Below, piece by piece: positions 38,729-49,052 of a stretch of DNA of 64,000 nucleotides. The stretch is from an uncultured Planktomarina sp. (lineage in GTDB: Bacteria > Pseudomonadota > Alphaproteobacteria > Rhodobacterales > Rhodobacteraceae), in assembly GCA_905182425.1 (NCBI GenBank), contig CAJJBP010000011.1:62001-126000 (forward strand). Direction: 5' to 3'. Under the pieces are notes generated by a model. The model made no database searches, had not been told where the DNA came from, and saw only the letters and a list, made by a program, of their open reading frames with translations. The translations under genes were made by a program, and so were the position numbers. Within the stretch, counting starts at the first letter, position 1, and every line of letters begins with the position of its first letter.

Positions 38729-38946
38729 TCTCAAAGGGCTTTATAATCTCTTTTTAGGTATTTTTGGATGAAAAATAGTTTATTGTATGCAAATGCGTTA
38801 TTAACTTTATCAAAATTTTCAAAATCCACATAAATTTTGGAGTTAGTCAGTTTAATTGCGTTTTAAATTACTTAAAAATTTCTAAAATAAAAATGGCAAT
38901 GTTTCTATTATTATGAACCTTAATCAGATTTAAAGGGCAAAAGACT

Positions 38947-39234
38947 TTGACTATATTTCAGAAAAAACAGAAAAAACTCCTGGTAATTATAATTTCAATG
39001 ATATTATCATTTTCAATTTTTGCAGGCTTGGCGTTCATAATTATACCCAAATATTTAGAAATAAAACAAATTGAAAGAGACGATACTACGAAGTGCAAGT
39101 CTTACAGGGCCTTAGAAGAAATTGCTGTCGCAATGTATCGTAACGATCCAGACGGAGCTGATTGGTTGTTGAAAGCAAAAGAAGCAGAGACCAGACGGAA
39201 GCAGCACAAATGCTCACAGGTAATCTTTAAGTAA
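38947..39234 (+). CDS. Small single-helix membrane protein with two cysteines, copy B
   Basis: 95 residues from a TTG start with AAAGGG upstream: a basic N-terminus, one helix (LLVIIISMILSFSIFAGLAFIII), then PKYLEIKQIERDD, Cys, DGADWLLKAKEAE and KQHKC. The pattern matches the protein at 28887-29135. It lies between the MocA-like gene and the convergent end of the aminobenzoate operon. Not a recognised family; likely inner-membrane with a periplasmic tail. Confidence 0.6.
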   Translation: MTIFQKKQKKLLVIIISMILSFSIFAGLAFIIIPKYLEIKQIERDDTTKCKSYRALEEIAVAMYRNDPDGADWLLKAKEAETRRKQHKCSQVIFK

Positions 39235-39298
39235 TTTGCATAAACTCAAGTGGCTACTGTTCCACACCTGTTTTCATTCAATAAATGGTATTGGTAAA

Positions 39299-39703
39299 CT
39301 AATTCGTCTGTCCAATATAGGCTGTCGCCTCAATCTCCAGCAGCGCGTCATCTTCAACAAGACCCGCCACAACCAGCATGGACATCGCAGGAAAGTGACG
39401 GCCAAGGACTCGACGATAGACTTCGCCAACTTCGCGTTGGCGCTCTGCGTATTCTTTTTTGTTAAGTACAAACCACGTCAGACGTGTGATATCTTCAATG
39501 CGGCCATTGGCAGCCTCAACAACCTCAACAATATTGCGCAATGCTTGTTCCATCTGGCCAATAAAATCATGGCTCTCAAAGATGTGATCTACCGTCCAAC
39601 CAATTTGCCCGCCAACGTAAAGCGTTCCATCAGATGAAAGCATCCCGTTTGCATATCCTTTGGCTTTGGCCCATCCTTTGGGCTGGATTACTGTGTTGGC
39701 CAT
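39299..39703 (-). CDS. RidA-family imine/enamine deaminase
   Basis: A 134-residue YjgF/RidA protein with GYANGMLSSDGTLYVGGQIGW, FIGQMEQALRNIVEVVEAA and a conserved Glu near the C-terminus in ALLEIEATAYI. RidA enzymes hydrolyse reactive enamines and imines. As the last gene of the aminobenzoyl-CoA operon it could release ammonia from the amino-substituted ring or ring-opening intermediate. It overlaps the thioesterase by 16 bases; a GGAG lies just before its ATG. Confidence 0.9.
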   Translation of the reverse strand: MANTVIQPKGWAKAKGYANGMLSSDGTLYVGGQIGWTVDHIFESHDFIGQMEQALRNIVEVVEAANGRIEDITRLTWFVLNKKEYAERQREVGEVYRRVLGRHFPAMSMLVVAGLVEDDALLEIEATAYIGQTN

Positions 39704-40104
39704 TTGTCACTCCGAAGGTAAAGAGTTAAAGCATTACGGATGGAATCAGACCAATTTTGAGGACGACCATTCTTGTTTACATAAACGATTGTAACATCTG
39801 AGCTGAATCTTTGTTCAGCACGACAATCCGCATTGATGGACAACCTAAGGCTTGCACCACCTATTTTAATAACCCCCAAATTAATGATTAGGTTGTCCCC
39901 ATGTATGCTAGGTGCATGAAAAGTCGTTGATATCTGTGCAGTCGGCACTCCCGAAGTTGGGTGAAGCGTTTCGAAAGGGACACCAATTTCATAAAAGAAC
40001 ATCTCAACGCAGTCATTTATCATCTCAAAATAACGAGGATAAAAAACAATCCCTGCGGGATCACAGTGCTTGAAAAGCACTTTTTGTTTCATCTTAAACT
40101 TCAC
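39688..40104 (-). CDS. 4-hydroxybenzoyl-CoA-thioesterase-like hot-dog protein
   Basis: A 138-residue hot-dog thioesterase with the 4HBT active-site signature KHCDPAGIVFYPRYFEMIND (catalytic Asp). A GTG start overlaps the ligase stop by one base; an internal ATG 12 bases on is the alternative. In a CoA-dependent aromatic pathway it probably recycles CoA from dead-end thioesters or acts on a pathway acyl-CoA. The substrate is inferred from neighbours. Confidence 0.82.
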   Translation of the reverse strand: MKFKMKQKVLFKHCDPAGIVFYPRYFEMINDCVEMFFYEIGVPFETLHPTSGVPTAQISTTFHAPSIHGDNLIINLGVIKIGGASLRLSINADCRAEQRFSSDVTIVYVNKNGRPQNWSDSIRNALTLYLRSDKWPTQ

Positions 40105-41726
40105 TAAACGCCCCCAGATTTTAACATGAAACGCTTAATTTTTCCAGTCTCAGTCTTCGGCAAGTCAGACACAAAAACAATGCTTCGCGGATATTTAAAC
40201 GGCGCAATCATGGATTTCACATGATCCTGTAGTAGCTCAGCTTGCTTTAGTGTTTTATCAATGCCGTCAGATACAACAACATGCGCTTCTACAATCATTC
40301 CGCGTTCTTGGTCTGATACCCCTATTACAGCACATTCCGCCACACTGTCATGGGCCAGCAAAGCTGCCTCAACCTCAGGTCCTGCGATATTATAGCCTGA
40401 TGAAATAATCATGTCATCATTACGCGCTGAAAAGTGAAAATAGCCAGAATCATCTTGAACAAAGGTATCACCAGAGATGTTCCAGCCGTTCTGCACGTAT
40501 TCCTTTTGTCGCTGTCCGCCCAAATAACGACAACCTGTGGGCCCCTTTAGTGCCAGTCGCCCAGCGGTTCCCCGCGGGACCTCAATCCCATCTGGCCCAA
40601 TGATTTTGGCAAGATACCCAGTGATAGGCTTACCCGTGCACGCCGGCCTGTGGTCATCGAACCTGTTTGAGATAAAGATATGCAACATCTCTGTGGCTCC
40701 TATCCCGTCAAGCATCGGTTTACCCGTTTTAGCGATCCATTCCTCATAAACGGGTGCGGGCAACGTTTCACCTGCTGAGACCGCTGCCCGAAGCGATGAC
40801 AAATCAGCACCCTCGTCCATAGCACGCAGCATTACTCGGTAAGCTGTCGGTGCGGTAAAGCATACTGTTGCACGGTATTTTTCAATGATCTCTATCATGG
40901 AAGATGGAGTTGCCACCTCAAGCAGTGTTGCAGCTGCACCAAACCGCAGAGGGAAGATAGCGAGCCCCCCCAAACCAAAGGTAAATGCCAAAGGAGGTGA
41001 ACCTACAAAAATATCCTCCGGTGAAACATCTAAAACTTCTTTCGCATAACCATCTGCAATAATTAAAAGATCACGATGAAAGTGCATCGTCGCTTTGGGG
41101 TCTCCTGTGGAGCCAGAAGTAAACCCAAGAAGGGCAACGTCATCATTCTTAGTCGCAAAAGCCTTAAATTTAACAGGCTTTTCAAGTGCTAATCTGTCCA
41201 GCTCTGCTTCATGATTTGATGTACCATCAAACCCCATGACCCGTTTCAGCGTGAGATTTCCCTCAGCACAGATATCCATCTCTTCCATTAAACGCGTATC
41301 ACAGAGGGCAAATTCAATCTGAGCCTTATCAACGTATTTAATTAACTCACCTGCACGCAGCATTGGCATGGAATTCACAACAACAGCCCCGACCTTGGTG
41401 GCCGCCAACCAACAGGCAACCATTGCCGGATTATTCGCAGAACGGATTAGCAAGCGATTACCAGGCTGAACACCCATGTCATCCACTAAAGTGTGTGCGA
41501 TGCGGTTTGTCCAATCCGTCAGTTCTTTATACGTACGGCGGCGACCGTTTCCAATTAAGGCTGTATTATCACCAAATCCTTTTTCAACCATTGCATCCGT
41601 TAGCTCTGTTCCCACGTTTAGAAAATCAGGGTAGTCAAACCCATCTAGTAAAAATTCAGGCCAACTCTCCAGAGGAGGTAAGCTATCGCGAGCGAATGTA
41701 TCCGTATGAGAGCTATAACTTAACAT
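40104..41726 (-). CDS. Aromatic acid-CoA ligase, probably 2-aminobenzoate-CoA ligase
   Basis: 540-residue AMP-forming ligase of the benzoate-CoA ligase type: P-loop GFTSGSTGDPKATMHF, YRVMLRAMDEG, GIGATEMLHIF and the C-terminal catalytic Lys in PKTETGKIKRFML. It activates an aromatic acid to its CoA thioester with ATP. The hydroxylase/reductase, beta-oxidation enzymes and RidA in the same operon favour 2-aminobenzoate; salicylate or benzoate are alternatives. It sits between the acyl-CoA dehydrogenase and thioesterase with minimal gaps. Confidence 0.82.
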   Translation of the reverse strand: MLSYSSHTDTFARDSLPPLESWPEFLLDGFDYPDFLNVGTELTDAMVEKGFGDNTALIGNGRRRTYKELTDWTNRIAHTLVDDMGVQPGNRLLIRSANNPAMVACWLAATKVGAVVVNSMPMLRAGELIKYVDKAQIEFALCDTRLMEEMDICAEGNLTLKRVMGFDGTSNHEAELDRLALEKPVKFKAFATKNDDVALLGFTSGSTGDPKATMHFHRDLLIIADGYAKEVLDVSPEDIFVGSPPLAFTFGLGGLAIFPLRFGAAATLLEVATPSSMIEIIEKYRATVCFTAPTAYRVMLRAMDEGADLSSLRAAVSAGETLPAPVYEEWIAKTGKPMLDGIGATEMLHIFISNRFDDHRPACTGKPITGYLAKIIGPDGIEVPRGTAGRLALKGPTGCRYLGGQRQKEYVQNGWNISGDTFVQDDSGYFHFSARNDDMIISSGYNIAGPEVEAALLAHDSVAECAVIGVSDQERGMIVEAHVVVSDGIDKTLKQAELLQDHVKSMIAPFKYPRSIVFVSDLPKTETGKIKRFMLKSGGV

Positions 41727-41729
41727 AAT

Positions 41730-42881
41730 TTACTGCCCTATTGTTTGTCGTGCTATGATAACTCGCTGGACGTCAGACGCACCCTCATAGATCCGCAACG
41801 CACGAATTTCTCGGTATAATTTTTCAACAGTTTCGCCAGATCTAACCCCATCCCCACCATGAAGTTGAACCGCACGGTCGATAACTTTTTGCGCCTGATC
41901 AGTCGAAAACAGCTTGGCCATCGCGGCTTCACGAGTAATACGAGCGGCACCGCTGTCTTTAGCCCAAGCCGCGCGGTAGATAAGCAAGGCACTCGCATCT
42001 ATATCGACAGCCATATCAGCAATATGGCCTTGCACCATTTGCAGATCAAACAACGGTGCACCTTGCACCTGCCGTTCCGTAACGCGTTTGATTGCCTCAT
42101 CAAGCGCCCGCCTTGCAAATCCAAGAGCGGCAGCAGCTACTGTCGAGCGAAAAACGTCCAAAACTGACATAGCGATCTTGAACCCAGAACCACTTTCTCC
42201 CAGCAACGCCGACACGGGCACACGACAATTACTGAAACTAAGAGTTGCAAGCGGATGCGGAGCAATAGTTTTCAATCGCTCTACTACATCAAGGCCAGGT
42301 GTATCAGCGGGAACGATGAAGGCAGACAGCCCACGTGCCCCCTCCGCTTCACCTGTGCGAGCGAAGACGGTATAAACATCCGCAATACCACCATTACTGA
42401 TCCATGTTTTTTCACCGTTCAAAACAAAGCTTTCCCCGGCAAGGGTAGCCGTCATAGTCGAATTTGCAACGTCAGATCCTGATTGTGGCTCAGTAAGCGC
42501 AAAGGCTGAAATTAACTTCCCAGCACGGACTTTCGGTAACCATTCTATTTTCTGAAAATCTGTCCCAAACAGAGAAATTGCACCAGTCCCAAGTCCCTGC
42601 ATCGCAAAAGAAAAGTCAGCCAGTCCATCATGACGAGCAAGTATTTCGCGGATCAAGCATAATGATCGAACATCTAGTGTTGCCGAGCCATCAGGATCAA
42701 CCGTGGCATATTCCAGCCAACCATCACGACCCAATGCTGTCACTAAACCACGGCATGCCAAATCAGTATCACTGTGATCAATATTTGCTAAATGCTGCCC
42801 AGCCCATGTGTCAAGAGACGTAGCAAGTAAGCGGTGGCGATCTTCAAAAAACGGCCACGATAGAAATGAACGATCCGCCAT
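41730..42881 (-). CDS. Acyl-CoA dehydrogenase
   Basis: 383 residues with [15 protein letters not shown] and [18 protein letters not shown] (FAD and substrate loops), and a C-terminal domain with QLHGGDGV and [19 protein letters not shown], where Glu of YEGAS sits at the usual catalytic-base position. GGAGGT 6 bases upstream and a TGATG overlap with the enoyl-CoA hydratase stop fix the ATG at 42881. It is probably a beta-oxidation-like step on the alicyclic product of the aminobenzoyl-CoA hydroxylase/reductase. Confidence 0.91.
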   Translation of the reverse strand: MADRSFLSWPFFEDRHRLLATSLDTWAGQHLANIDHSDTDLACRGLVTALGRDGWLEYATVDPDGSATLDVRSLCLIREILARHDGLADFSFAMQGLGTGAISLFGTDFQKIEWLPKVRAGKLISAFALTEPQSGSDVANSTMTATLAGESFVLNGEKTWISNGGIADVYTVFARTGEAEGARGLSAFIVPADTPGLDVVERLKTIAPHPLATLSFSNCRVPVSALLGESGSGFKIAMSVLDVFRSTVAAAALGFARRALDEAIKRVTERQVQGAPLFDLQMVQGHIADMAVDIDASALLIYRAAWAKDSGAARITREAAMAKLFSTDQAQKVIDRAVQLHGGDGVRSGETVEKLYREIRALRIYEGASDVQRVIIARQTIGQ

Positions 42882-43681
42882 CAATTACCTCCAAATACTG
42901 GCTTTTCTTTTGCTACAAATGCATCAAATGCTTTAATAAAATCATTGCCTTGCATGCAAATTGCTTGAGCTTGAGCCTCAGCCTCGATTGCTTGGTCAAT
43001 TGTCATAGACCATTCTTGCGCCAACATCGTTTTAGTTATCGAATTGGCAAAAGTTGGGCCTGCCACAATACGTTTGGCCAGATCAGTCGCCGTAGCCTCA
43101 AGAACTTCCTGCGCAACTAAACTGTTAAAAAATCCCCAGCGCTCGCCTTCTTCAGCACTCATTGATCGCCCAAGATATAAAAGTTCTGCTGCGCGACCCT
43201 GGCCAATAATCCGGGGAAGAATGGCACAAGCGCCCATATCACAGCCAGCCAAACCAACGCGATTGAACAAAAAAGCCACCTTCGCTGAAGGCGTGGCGAT
43301 GCGCAGATCAGAGGCCATCGCTATTATTGCGCCCGCACCCACACAAATCCCATCGATTGCTGCAATTATTGGTTTGCCACAGTGTATCATTGCCTTAACC
43401 AGATCACCAGTCATGCGGGTGAATTGCAAAAGTTCTTTCATAGGCATTTTTGTCAAAGGGCCAATAATTTCATGAACATCACCTCCCGAGCTGAAGTTCC
43501 CACCATTGGAACCAAAAACCACCGCGTGAACATCCTCTGCATAAACTAGATCTCGAAACCAATCACGCAGCTCGGCATAGCTGTCGAAGGTCAGTGGGTT
43601 TTTTCGATCAGGCCGTTTCAGATTGATAAAGGCAATCCCGTCAGAAATCCTGCATTGAAAATGTTTAACATCACTCCGCAT
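42881..43681 (-). CDS. Enoyl-CoA hydratase/isomerase family protein
   Basis: 266-residue crotonase: [13 protein letters not shown], oxyanion-hole region [13 protein letters not shown], and [34 protein letters not shown] is chosen as start, because GGAGAG precedes it and the longer upstream frame lies inside the marR gene. It overlaps marR by 11 bases and the acyl-CoA dehydrogenase by one. At the second catalytic position the loop reads [10 protein letters not shown], so whether it hydrates, isomerises or opens a ring is open. Confidence 0.9.
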   Translation of the reverse strand: MRSDVKHFQCRISDGIAFINLKRPDRKNPLTFDSYAELRDWFRDLVYAEDVHAVVFGSNGGNFSSGGDVHEIIGPLTKMPMKELLQFTRMTGDLVKAMIHCGKPIIAAIDGICVGAGAIIAMASDLRIATPSAKVAFLFNRVGLAGCDMGACAILPRIIGQGRAAELLYLGRSMSAEEGERWGFFNSLVAQEVLEATATDLAKRIVAGPTFANSITKTMLAQEWSMTIDQAIEAEAQAQAICMQGNDFIKAFDAFVAKEKPVFGGN

Positions 43682-44138
43682 CAATCTCTCCTTCTGTTTT
43701 GCCAAGTAAAGCGTGAAGGGTTGCCGCATCATCTGCATCCAACCCTTGCAGTAGCTGATCCAACCAGGCCTCATGCGTGGCCGCTAATTTAGCAAAAGAA
43801 GCGCGTCCCGCTGGCGTTAATACTGCAATCTGCGCTCGCCTGTCGCCCGGCATTGAGACCCGAAGAGCATGGCCCTCTTCCGTCAAGCGGTCAACTATCC
43901 CAGTGACGTTTCCGTTGGACACGCGCAATAGGTTAGAAAGCGTGCTCATTTTTAATCCACTGGTGTGGCGGGATAATGCTGCCATAACGTCAAAGCGCGG
44001 AAGTGTTGTGCCATATTGAATTCGCATACGGCGCCGCAACTCTGTCTCGATACGGCTACTAGTTTTAAGAAGCTTCAACCATAGACGTAAGCGAGTTTTT
44101 GACATGAGCTCAGGGGCCCTTTTTTGAACAGAAATCAT
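43671..44138 (-). CDS. MarR-family transcriptional regulator
   Basis: 155 residues with a winged helix-turn-helix ([48 protein letters not shown] in the wing) and flanking dimer helices. Regulators of this kind often respond to aromatic acids or their CoA esters. The gene lies inside the operon with ATGA overlap to the SDR gene, so it probably represses its own operon. Confidence 0.88.
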   Translation of the reverse strand: MISVQKRAPELMSKTRLRLWLKLLKTSSRIETELRRRMRIQYGTTLPRFDVMAALSRHTSGLKMSTLSNLLRVSNGNVTGIVDRLTEEGHALRVSMPGDRRAQIAVLTPAGRASFAKLAATHEAWLDQLLQGLDADDAATLHALLGKTEGEIDAE

Positions 44139-44875
44139 AACTCACCTCCATTCAGGTTTAGAGTGTGCCCATTCACTGAGCGAGCCGAGTCGGAACATAA
44201 CCAAAGCGCAGTGCCTGCAATCTCATCAACTTGTATAAATCGTTTTTGCGGGTTGCCACGCTTAAGTGATCTTACTGCGTCTTCAGTACTCATTCCCGTC
44301 AGCTTAACAATATTTTTGATTGAACGCTCAAGCATAGCCGTCTCAGTGAAACCAGGGCAAATAGCATTAACCGTGATCCCAAGCGGTGCTAACTCCAAAG
44401 ATAAAGCACGGGTCAAGCCGATAACACCGTGTTTGGCAGCGCAATATCCCGCCACATATGGATAACCCTTTAGCCCTGCAGTCGACGCAATCACGATCAT
44501 TTGGCCGCGACCTCCCACCTTCATGTCCGGCAATGCTGCTTGCCAACAATTAAATACGCCTACTATGTTAACATCCAACATATTTGAAAGGCTCTCTGTC
44601 GTCATTTTTGCAAAGGGAACAGAGTCTGCTGCACCGGCGTTGGCCACTACAGTTGTAATTGGACCATGTTCTTTACGCGCGGCGTCAAAGGCTATTTTTA
44701 CCCCTGCAGCATCCGTTACATCACAAATCTGATAACTCAAACCCTGGGCCTGCAAAGTGCCTTTCGTCCGCCCCAAGATTGTGACTTTGGCACCTGCATT
44801 TGCGAATGCATGTGCTGTTGCTGCACCAACCCCAGTACCACCGCCGGAGATTATCACGTGAGTATTCATACTCAT
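44135..44875 (-). CDS. Short-chain dehydrogenase (3-hydroxyacyl-CoA type)
   Basis: 247-residue SDR: NAD-binding [26 protein letters not shown], catalytic Ser in [11 protein letters not shown] and YxxxK in [10 protein letters not shown]. The start MSMNTHV makes an ATGA overlap with the stop of the hydroxylase/reductase gene, with AGAGGT before it. It likely oxidises a hydroxyacyl-CoA intermediate after the enoyl-CoA hydratase. Confidence 0.88.
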   Translation of the reverse strand: MSMNTHVIISGGGTGVGAATAHAFANAGAKVTILGRTKGTLQAQGLSYQICDVTDAAGVKIAFDAARKEHGPITTVVANAGAADSVPFAKMTTESLSNMLDVNIVGVFNCWQAALPDMKVGGRGQMIVIASTAGLKGYPYVAGYCAAKHGVIGLTRALSLELAPLGITVNAICPGFTETAMLERSIKNIVKLTGMSTEDAVRSLKRGNPQKRFIQVDEIAGTALWLCSDSARSVNGHTLNLNGGEL

Positions 44876-47160
44876 GACCTCTCTAATTCTGCGTCGCGGT
44901 CTGCTAAGCGCCATGCTTGATCACGGCCTGGTTCGTACGGTAAAGGCCATTTTGCATGACGATCACCAATGACGGTGCCCGCATGTAGGGTCCAATAAGG
45001 ATCAGCTAAATGTGGCCGCGCAAGACAGACCAAATCAGCACGACCAGCAATCAAAATAGAATTGGCATGATCCGCTTCATATATATTTCCAACTGCCATT
45101 GTGGCCAGGCCCGCTTCATTGCGTATACGGTCCGAAAATGGCGTCTGAAACATACGGCCGTAGATAGGCTTGGCTTGGGTTGATGTCTGTCCGGCAGAGA
45201 CATCAATAATATCTACCCCTGCATCGGCGAAGGCTTGTGCTATTAATACAGATTCCTCCGGTGTTACGCCTTCATCACCTGCCCAGTCGCTGGCAGAAAT
45301 CCGCACCGACATTGGTTTATGATCAGGCCAAACAGCACGCATCGCCTTAAAGACCTTCAGTGGATATCGCATTCTATTTTCAAGGCATCCACCATATTCA
45401 TCTGTCCGCACGTTAGAGAGTGGTGAAATAAAAGACGAAATCAAGTAGCCATGTGCAGCATGCAGTTCGATCATATCAAAGCTTGCACGCTCTGCCATTC
45501 TTGTAGCCATGACAAACTGCTCACACACTTCATCCATTTGTAAACTATCAATTTCCTGTGGAGCTACATTTTTATTTGACCACGCAATCGAAGATGCTGA
45601 AACCGTAGGCCAATTGCCATCTATCAAAGGAGCGTCCATGACTTCCCAGCCAAGCTGTGTTGATCCTTTCCGGCCAGAATGTCCGATTTGGCAGCAAATC
45701 TTTGCTTCGGTCTCGGCATGGATGAAAGACGTTAACCGTTTCCATTGAGCTTCATGTTCTGGGGCATAAAGGCCAGGGCATCCCGGCGTGATCCGCCCAT
45801 CAGCCGAGACACACGTCATTTCTGTATAAACGAGTCCGGCGCCGCCCTTTGCCCGTTCTGCATAGTGAACAAAGTGCCAGTCATTTGGCGCACCATCGTT
45901 CGCTTTATATTGCGCCATTGGCGACACCACAATACGGTTACTTAATGTAAGATCTCTCAACTTAAACGGCGCAAACATTGGTGTACGGACAGGGCTTTCA
46001 GCTCCACCAGCTTCTACTTGAAACCACTTTTCTGCTGATTTTAACCACGCTGGATCACGTAGACGTAGGTTTTCATGGCTAATTCTCTGGGACCGCGTAA
46101 GCAGTGAATAATTAAGCTGGATTGGATGCAGATGTAGGTACCGCTCAACATCCTCAAACCACTCAAGTGAATTCCGGGCGGCAGATTGCAGACGTAAAAC
46201 CTCAAGGCGCCGTACGTCTTCGTAGACCTCAAATGCCTCTTCTCGGGTATCCTTTTCTATAAGAAGATCCGCCAATGAAATAGCACTTTCTAATGCCATT
46301 TTAGTTCCAGATCCGATTGAAAAGTGCGCCGTCGCCGCAGCATCTCCCATCAGGACAACATTTTTATGAATCCATTTTTTACACAGTACGCGCGGAAACT
46401 GTAACCAAGCAGATCCACGGATGTGGGTAGCATTGGTCATTAGAGAATGGCCACCGAGATAGTCCTTAAAAATATCCTCACAAATTGCGATACTTTCTTC
46501 TTGTGAGATCTTACCAAAACCGTATGCGTCGAATGTCTCCTGTTGGCATTCTACAATAAATGTCGCGGTATCATCATCAAACTGATACGCATGCACCCAG
46601 ATCCAACCCTTGTCTGTATCCTCAAAAATAAATGTAAAGGCATCATCAAATTTTTGATGTGTACCTAGCCACACGAATTGACACAGCCGTGTGTCAACTT
46701 CTGGCTGAAAAGTATCAGAAAACTCCATTCGGGTTCTTGAGTTTAGTCCATCCGCCGCAACCACAACATCGAAGTCATCCATATAGTCAGATGCTTGACC
46801 TACTTCGGTCTCAAAACGCAAGACAACGCCCAGCTCTTTCGCACGAGCCTGTAGGATGAGTAGCATTCGCTTACGTCCAATACCACAAAATCCATGGCCG
46901 GTGGACAACTCCTTGTGTCCATTATGAATGGTTGCGACATCATCCCAATACGCAAAGTAGTCTCTTATTTTGGAAGCGCTAACAGGATCGTTTCTTGCAA
47001 GATTATCTAATGTCTCATCAGATAGTACGACGCCCCAACCAAACGTATCGTCTGCTCGGTTACGCTCGAAAACAATAACCTCACTATCAGGATCACGTAG
47101 CTTCATCGAAATTCCAAAATATAGACCTGCAGGTCCCCCACCTAAGCATGCGACACGCAT
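44872..47160 (-). CDS. 2-aminobenzoyl-CoA monooxygenase/reductase-like fusion (FAD hydroxylase plus OYE)
   Basis: 762 residues in two domains. The N-terminal flavin monooxygenase (to about residue 370) has [37 protein letters not shown] and [19 protein letters not shown]. The C-terminal old-yellow-enzyme domain (about 390-740) has [23 protein letters not shown] and [17 protein letters not shown]. This fusion is known in aerobic 2-aminobenzoyl-CoA monooxygenase/reductase and salicylyl-CoA 5-hydroxylase. GGAGAAG before this ATG selects it over an upstream TTG. First gene of the operon. Confidence 0.88.
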   Translation of the reverse strand: MRVACLGGGPAGLYFGISMKLRDPDSEVIVFERNRADDTFGWGVVLSDETLDNLARNDPVSASKIRDYFAYWDDVATIHNGHKELSTGHGFCGIGRKRMLLILQARAKELGVVLRFETEVGQASDYMDDFDVVVAADGLNSRTRMEFSDTFQPEVDTRLCQFVWLGTHQKFDDAFTFIFEDTDKGWIWVHAYQFDDDTATFIVECQQETFDAYGFGKISQEESIAICEDIFKDYLGGHSLMTNATHIRGSAWLQFPRVLCKKWIHKNVVLMGDAAATAHFSIGSGTKMALESAISLADLLIEKDTREEAFEVYEDVRRLEVLRLQSAARNSLEWFEDVERYLHLHPIQLNYSLLTRSQRISHENLRLRDPAWLKSAEKWFQVEAGGAESPVRTPMFAPFKLRDLTLSNRIVVSPMAQYKANDGAPNDWHFVHYAERAKGGAGLVYTEMTCVSADGRITPGCPGLYAPEHEAQWKRLTSFIHAETEAKICCQIGHSGRKGSTQLGWEVMDAPLIDGNWPTVSASSIAWSNKNVAPQEIDSLQMDEVCEQFVMATRMAERASFDMIELHAAHGYLISSFISPLSNVRTDEYGGCLENRMRYPLKVFKAMRAVWPDHKPMSVRISASDWAGDEGVTPEESVLIAQAFADAGVDIIDVSAGQTSTQAKPIYGRMFQTPFSDRIRNEAGLATMAVGNIYEADHANSILIAGRADLVCLARPHLADPYWTLHAGTVIGDRHAKWPLPYEPGRDQAWRLADRDAELERS

Positions 47161-47498
47161 TTTTATCTTCTCCAACTGCCATTAATTGATACAAGGCTAG
47201 GTCGCGCACCTGTATACTTCAAGGCTAAAGTTTTAAGCTTGAAGCTTATTCATACATAACAATTTATATTCCACCAAATTAAATCTACTTGGAGAAGACA
47301 AAAAAAATACTGTGGTTATCGTTCCTGCGAGGAGATAGTGGAAGTGGTGCGACCTATTATCTTACAAAGCGTTATCAGGGGTTTAGCTCTTGGCCCTCCG
47401 TGGGGAATTATTTCTACTGGTGGGGAGCCTCAATTTCCATTGGAGAAGGCTAAACACTATCGCTTTCCTTCATATCAATTTTTTGTTTCAATTAGCTA
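47161..47498. promoter_or_regulatory. Intergenic region holding the aminobenzoate operon promoter and a short repeat
   Basis: 338 bases between divergent genes. It must contain the promoter of the leftward operon, but no clear -35/-10 pair is called. At 47401-47425 lies a 25-base element (ending TTTCTACTGGTGGGG) repeated with three mismatches at 48092-48116. Confidence 0.4.
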
Positions 47499-48053
47499 AT
47501 GAAACACATTACATTCATCGCAGTGTTCTTGATGACCCTATCTACTCATGCTTGGGCTGAGAAAAAAAATGCTCTTAAAGATGCTATAAACGAAGTTGCT
47601 GCGAATGTTGTGTTTATGCGTCATGCTATGGCACCTGGCTTTGGCGACCCTGGTAATTTTTCTTTGTCGGATTGCAGCTTCCAAAGAAATCTAAACAAAA
47701 ATGGAAAAAAGCAAGCTCATGCTATTGGTGTTTCTATTTATAAAAGTGGGGTCCGATTTAACGAAGTGCTGTCTAGTGAGTGGTGTCGTTGTAAAGAAAC
47801 TACCGAGTTGCTTAATATTGGTGATTGGAAAACTTTTTCGGGCCTGAACTCGTTTTTTCAGGGTTATGCGGATAGAGCGATCATATTACGCGAACTGGAC
47901 TTAAAGCTCAAAAAAGTAAGAGATGGGGTTACTTTGATGGTCACGCATCAGGTGGTGATAAGTGCTGTCACTGGAGCTTCAATTTCTAGTGGAGAATTGA
48001 TTGCCTACAACTCCGTCTCTAAAGCTAAAAAAGTATTCCGTTTGGATGAATAG
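47499..48053 (+). CDS. Exported histidine-phosphatase-like protein
   Basis: 184 residues with signal peptide (FIAVFLMTLSTHAWA) and a compact histidine phosphatase domain: VVFMRHAMAPG (catalytic His and Arg), SSEWCRCKETTELL (second Arg) and LMVTHQVVISAVTG (second His). The core motifs of the phosphoglycerate mutase-like superfamily are intact. Predicted periplasmic. A 25-base repeat lies on both sides of the gene. Confidence 0.77.
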   Translation: MKHITFIAVFLMTLSTHAWAEKKNALKDAINEVAANVVFMRHAMAPGFGDPGNFSLSDCSFQRNLNKNGKKQAHAIGVSIYKSGVRFNEVLSSEWCRCKETTELLNIGDWKTFSGLNSFFQGYADRAIILRELDLKLKKVRDGVTLMVTHQVVISAVTGASISSGELIAYNSVSKAKKVFRLDE

Positions 48054-48091
48054 CCCACATCTCGTATTTCCACAGAGGTCATTTTCCACTG

Positions 48092-48116
48092 TGGGGTTTA
48101 ATTTCTACTGGTGGGG
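48092..48116. repeat. Second copy of the 25-base element found at 47401-47425
   Basis: Both copies read TGGGG, five variable bases, then TTTCTACTGGTGGGG; 22 of 25 bases agree. They bracket the phosphatase-like gene and lie ahead of it and of the glutathione peroxidase gene. Confidence 0.7.
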
Positions 48117-48169
48117 TCGGTGTCTCGTGGCCCGATGGTTTTTATTAAACAAATCCATTTGGCGCTTTG

Positions 48170-48751
48170 ATGCGTAATATAAATATGAATAACTTAATAT
48201 CATCTTCAATAAAGGTTGCTACTATGAGTTTTGCACTGCTTGCTTCCTCGTTATTACCCGCAGTAGTTGGGGCCAGAGAAATAGCTTCTCATACGTTTGC
48301 GTCCATAGATGGTGGTACAATTGACACTGAGCTATGGCAAGGAAAGCCCTATCTTGTAGTTAACACAGCGTCTCGCTGCGGGTTCACCAAACAATATGCA
48401 GGGCTACAAAAGTTGTATGATGAGTATCGTGTACAGGGTTTTGGTATGATCGCAGTACCATCCGATGACTTTAATCAAGAGCTAGATAGTGATGCCGAGG
48501 TTAAGAGCTTTTGCGAAATTAACTACGGTATTAGTATGCCAATGAGCAAAACGATGTCAGTTAGAGGGTCAGAAGCACACCCGTTCTTCAAGGATGTAAA
48601 AGCCCTCAGTGGCTTCGTTCCTAAGTGGAACTTTAACAAGATTCTGATTGGCGGTGACGGTAAGGTTGTGGGTACGTGGGGTTCAACCACTAAACCGATG
48701 GCAGCACAGCTCATTAAAGCTATTGAAAACGAGCTTTCTAAGTCTCAATAG
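48170..48751 (+). CDS. Exported glutathione-peroxidase-family protein
   Basis: About 193 residues: signal peptide or anchor (ATMSFALLASSLLPAVVGA) then a thioredoxin-fold GPx domain with the peroxidatic Cys in VNTASRCGFTKQYAG, AVPSDDFNQE (usual PCNQFG region, here changed) and KWNFNKILI with catalytic Trp and Asn. It reduces peroxides, probably in the periplasm with a thiol donor. The ribosome site is weak and an ATG six codons on is possible. Confidence 0.87.
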   Translation: MRNINMNNLISSSIKVATMSFALLASSLLPAVVGAREIASHTFASIDGGTIDTELWQGKPYLVVNTASRCGFTKQYAGLQKLYDEYRVQGFGMIAVPSDDFNQELDSDAEVKSFCEINYGISMPMSKTMSVRGSEAHPFFKDVKALSGFVPKWNFNKILIGGDGKVVGTWGSTTKPMAAQLIKAIENELSKSQ

Positions 48752-48799
48752 ATCAGGGTCTATTGGTTCACTTACTGAACTTATGAATTTGCATTTTTC

Positions 48800-48916
48800 T
48801 CATTGAATTAGTCTCACACACTCGCCTTTAAGTACTAAAGCGGTGCTACCGAATATGAAACCTAGTCTTGTTCCAACGAGAAGCTTGAGAGCAAATATTA
48901 TTACAATAGTGATCAT
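48800..48916 (-). CDS. Possible 38-residue membrane peptide
   Basis: ATG preceded at 8 bases by GGAG, then 38 hydrophobic residues (MITIVIIFALKLLVGTRLG and so on) ending TGA. One membrane helix. The ribosome binding site is the main support; small frames of this length are common by chance. Confidence 0.3.
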   Translation of the reverse strand: MITIVIIFALKLLVGTRLGFIFGSTALVLKGECVRLIQ

Positions 48917-49052
48917 AAGTGATCTCCATTTTTATAGATATTTGTTTTTTATTAATGATTTGTGGTTATTAGCTCACCTTAGTAATTTTGTCTTACGCAC
49001 GAGGAAATAGAGTATTATTCGTAGTTACTGTAATCGTCTTTAGGAGTTTTAG

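Noticed and set aside
47161-48170. Insertion sequence bounded by the two 25-base elements
   Set aside because: The copies are in direct, not inverted, orientation, no transposase lies between them, and the enclosed gene encodes a phosphatase-like protein.
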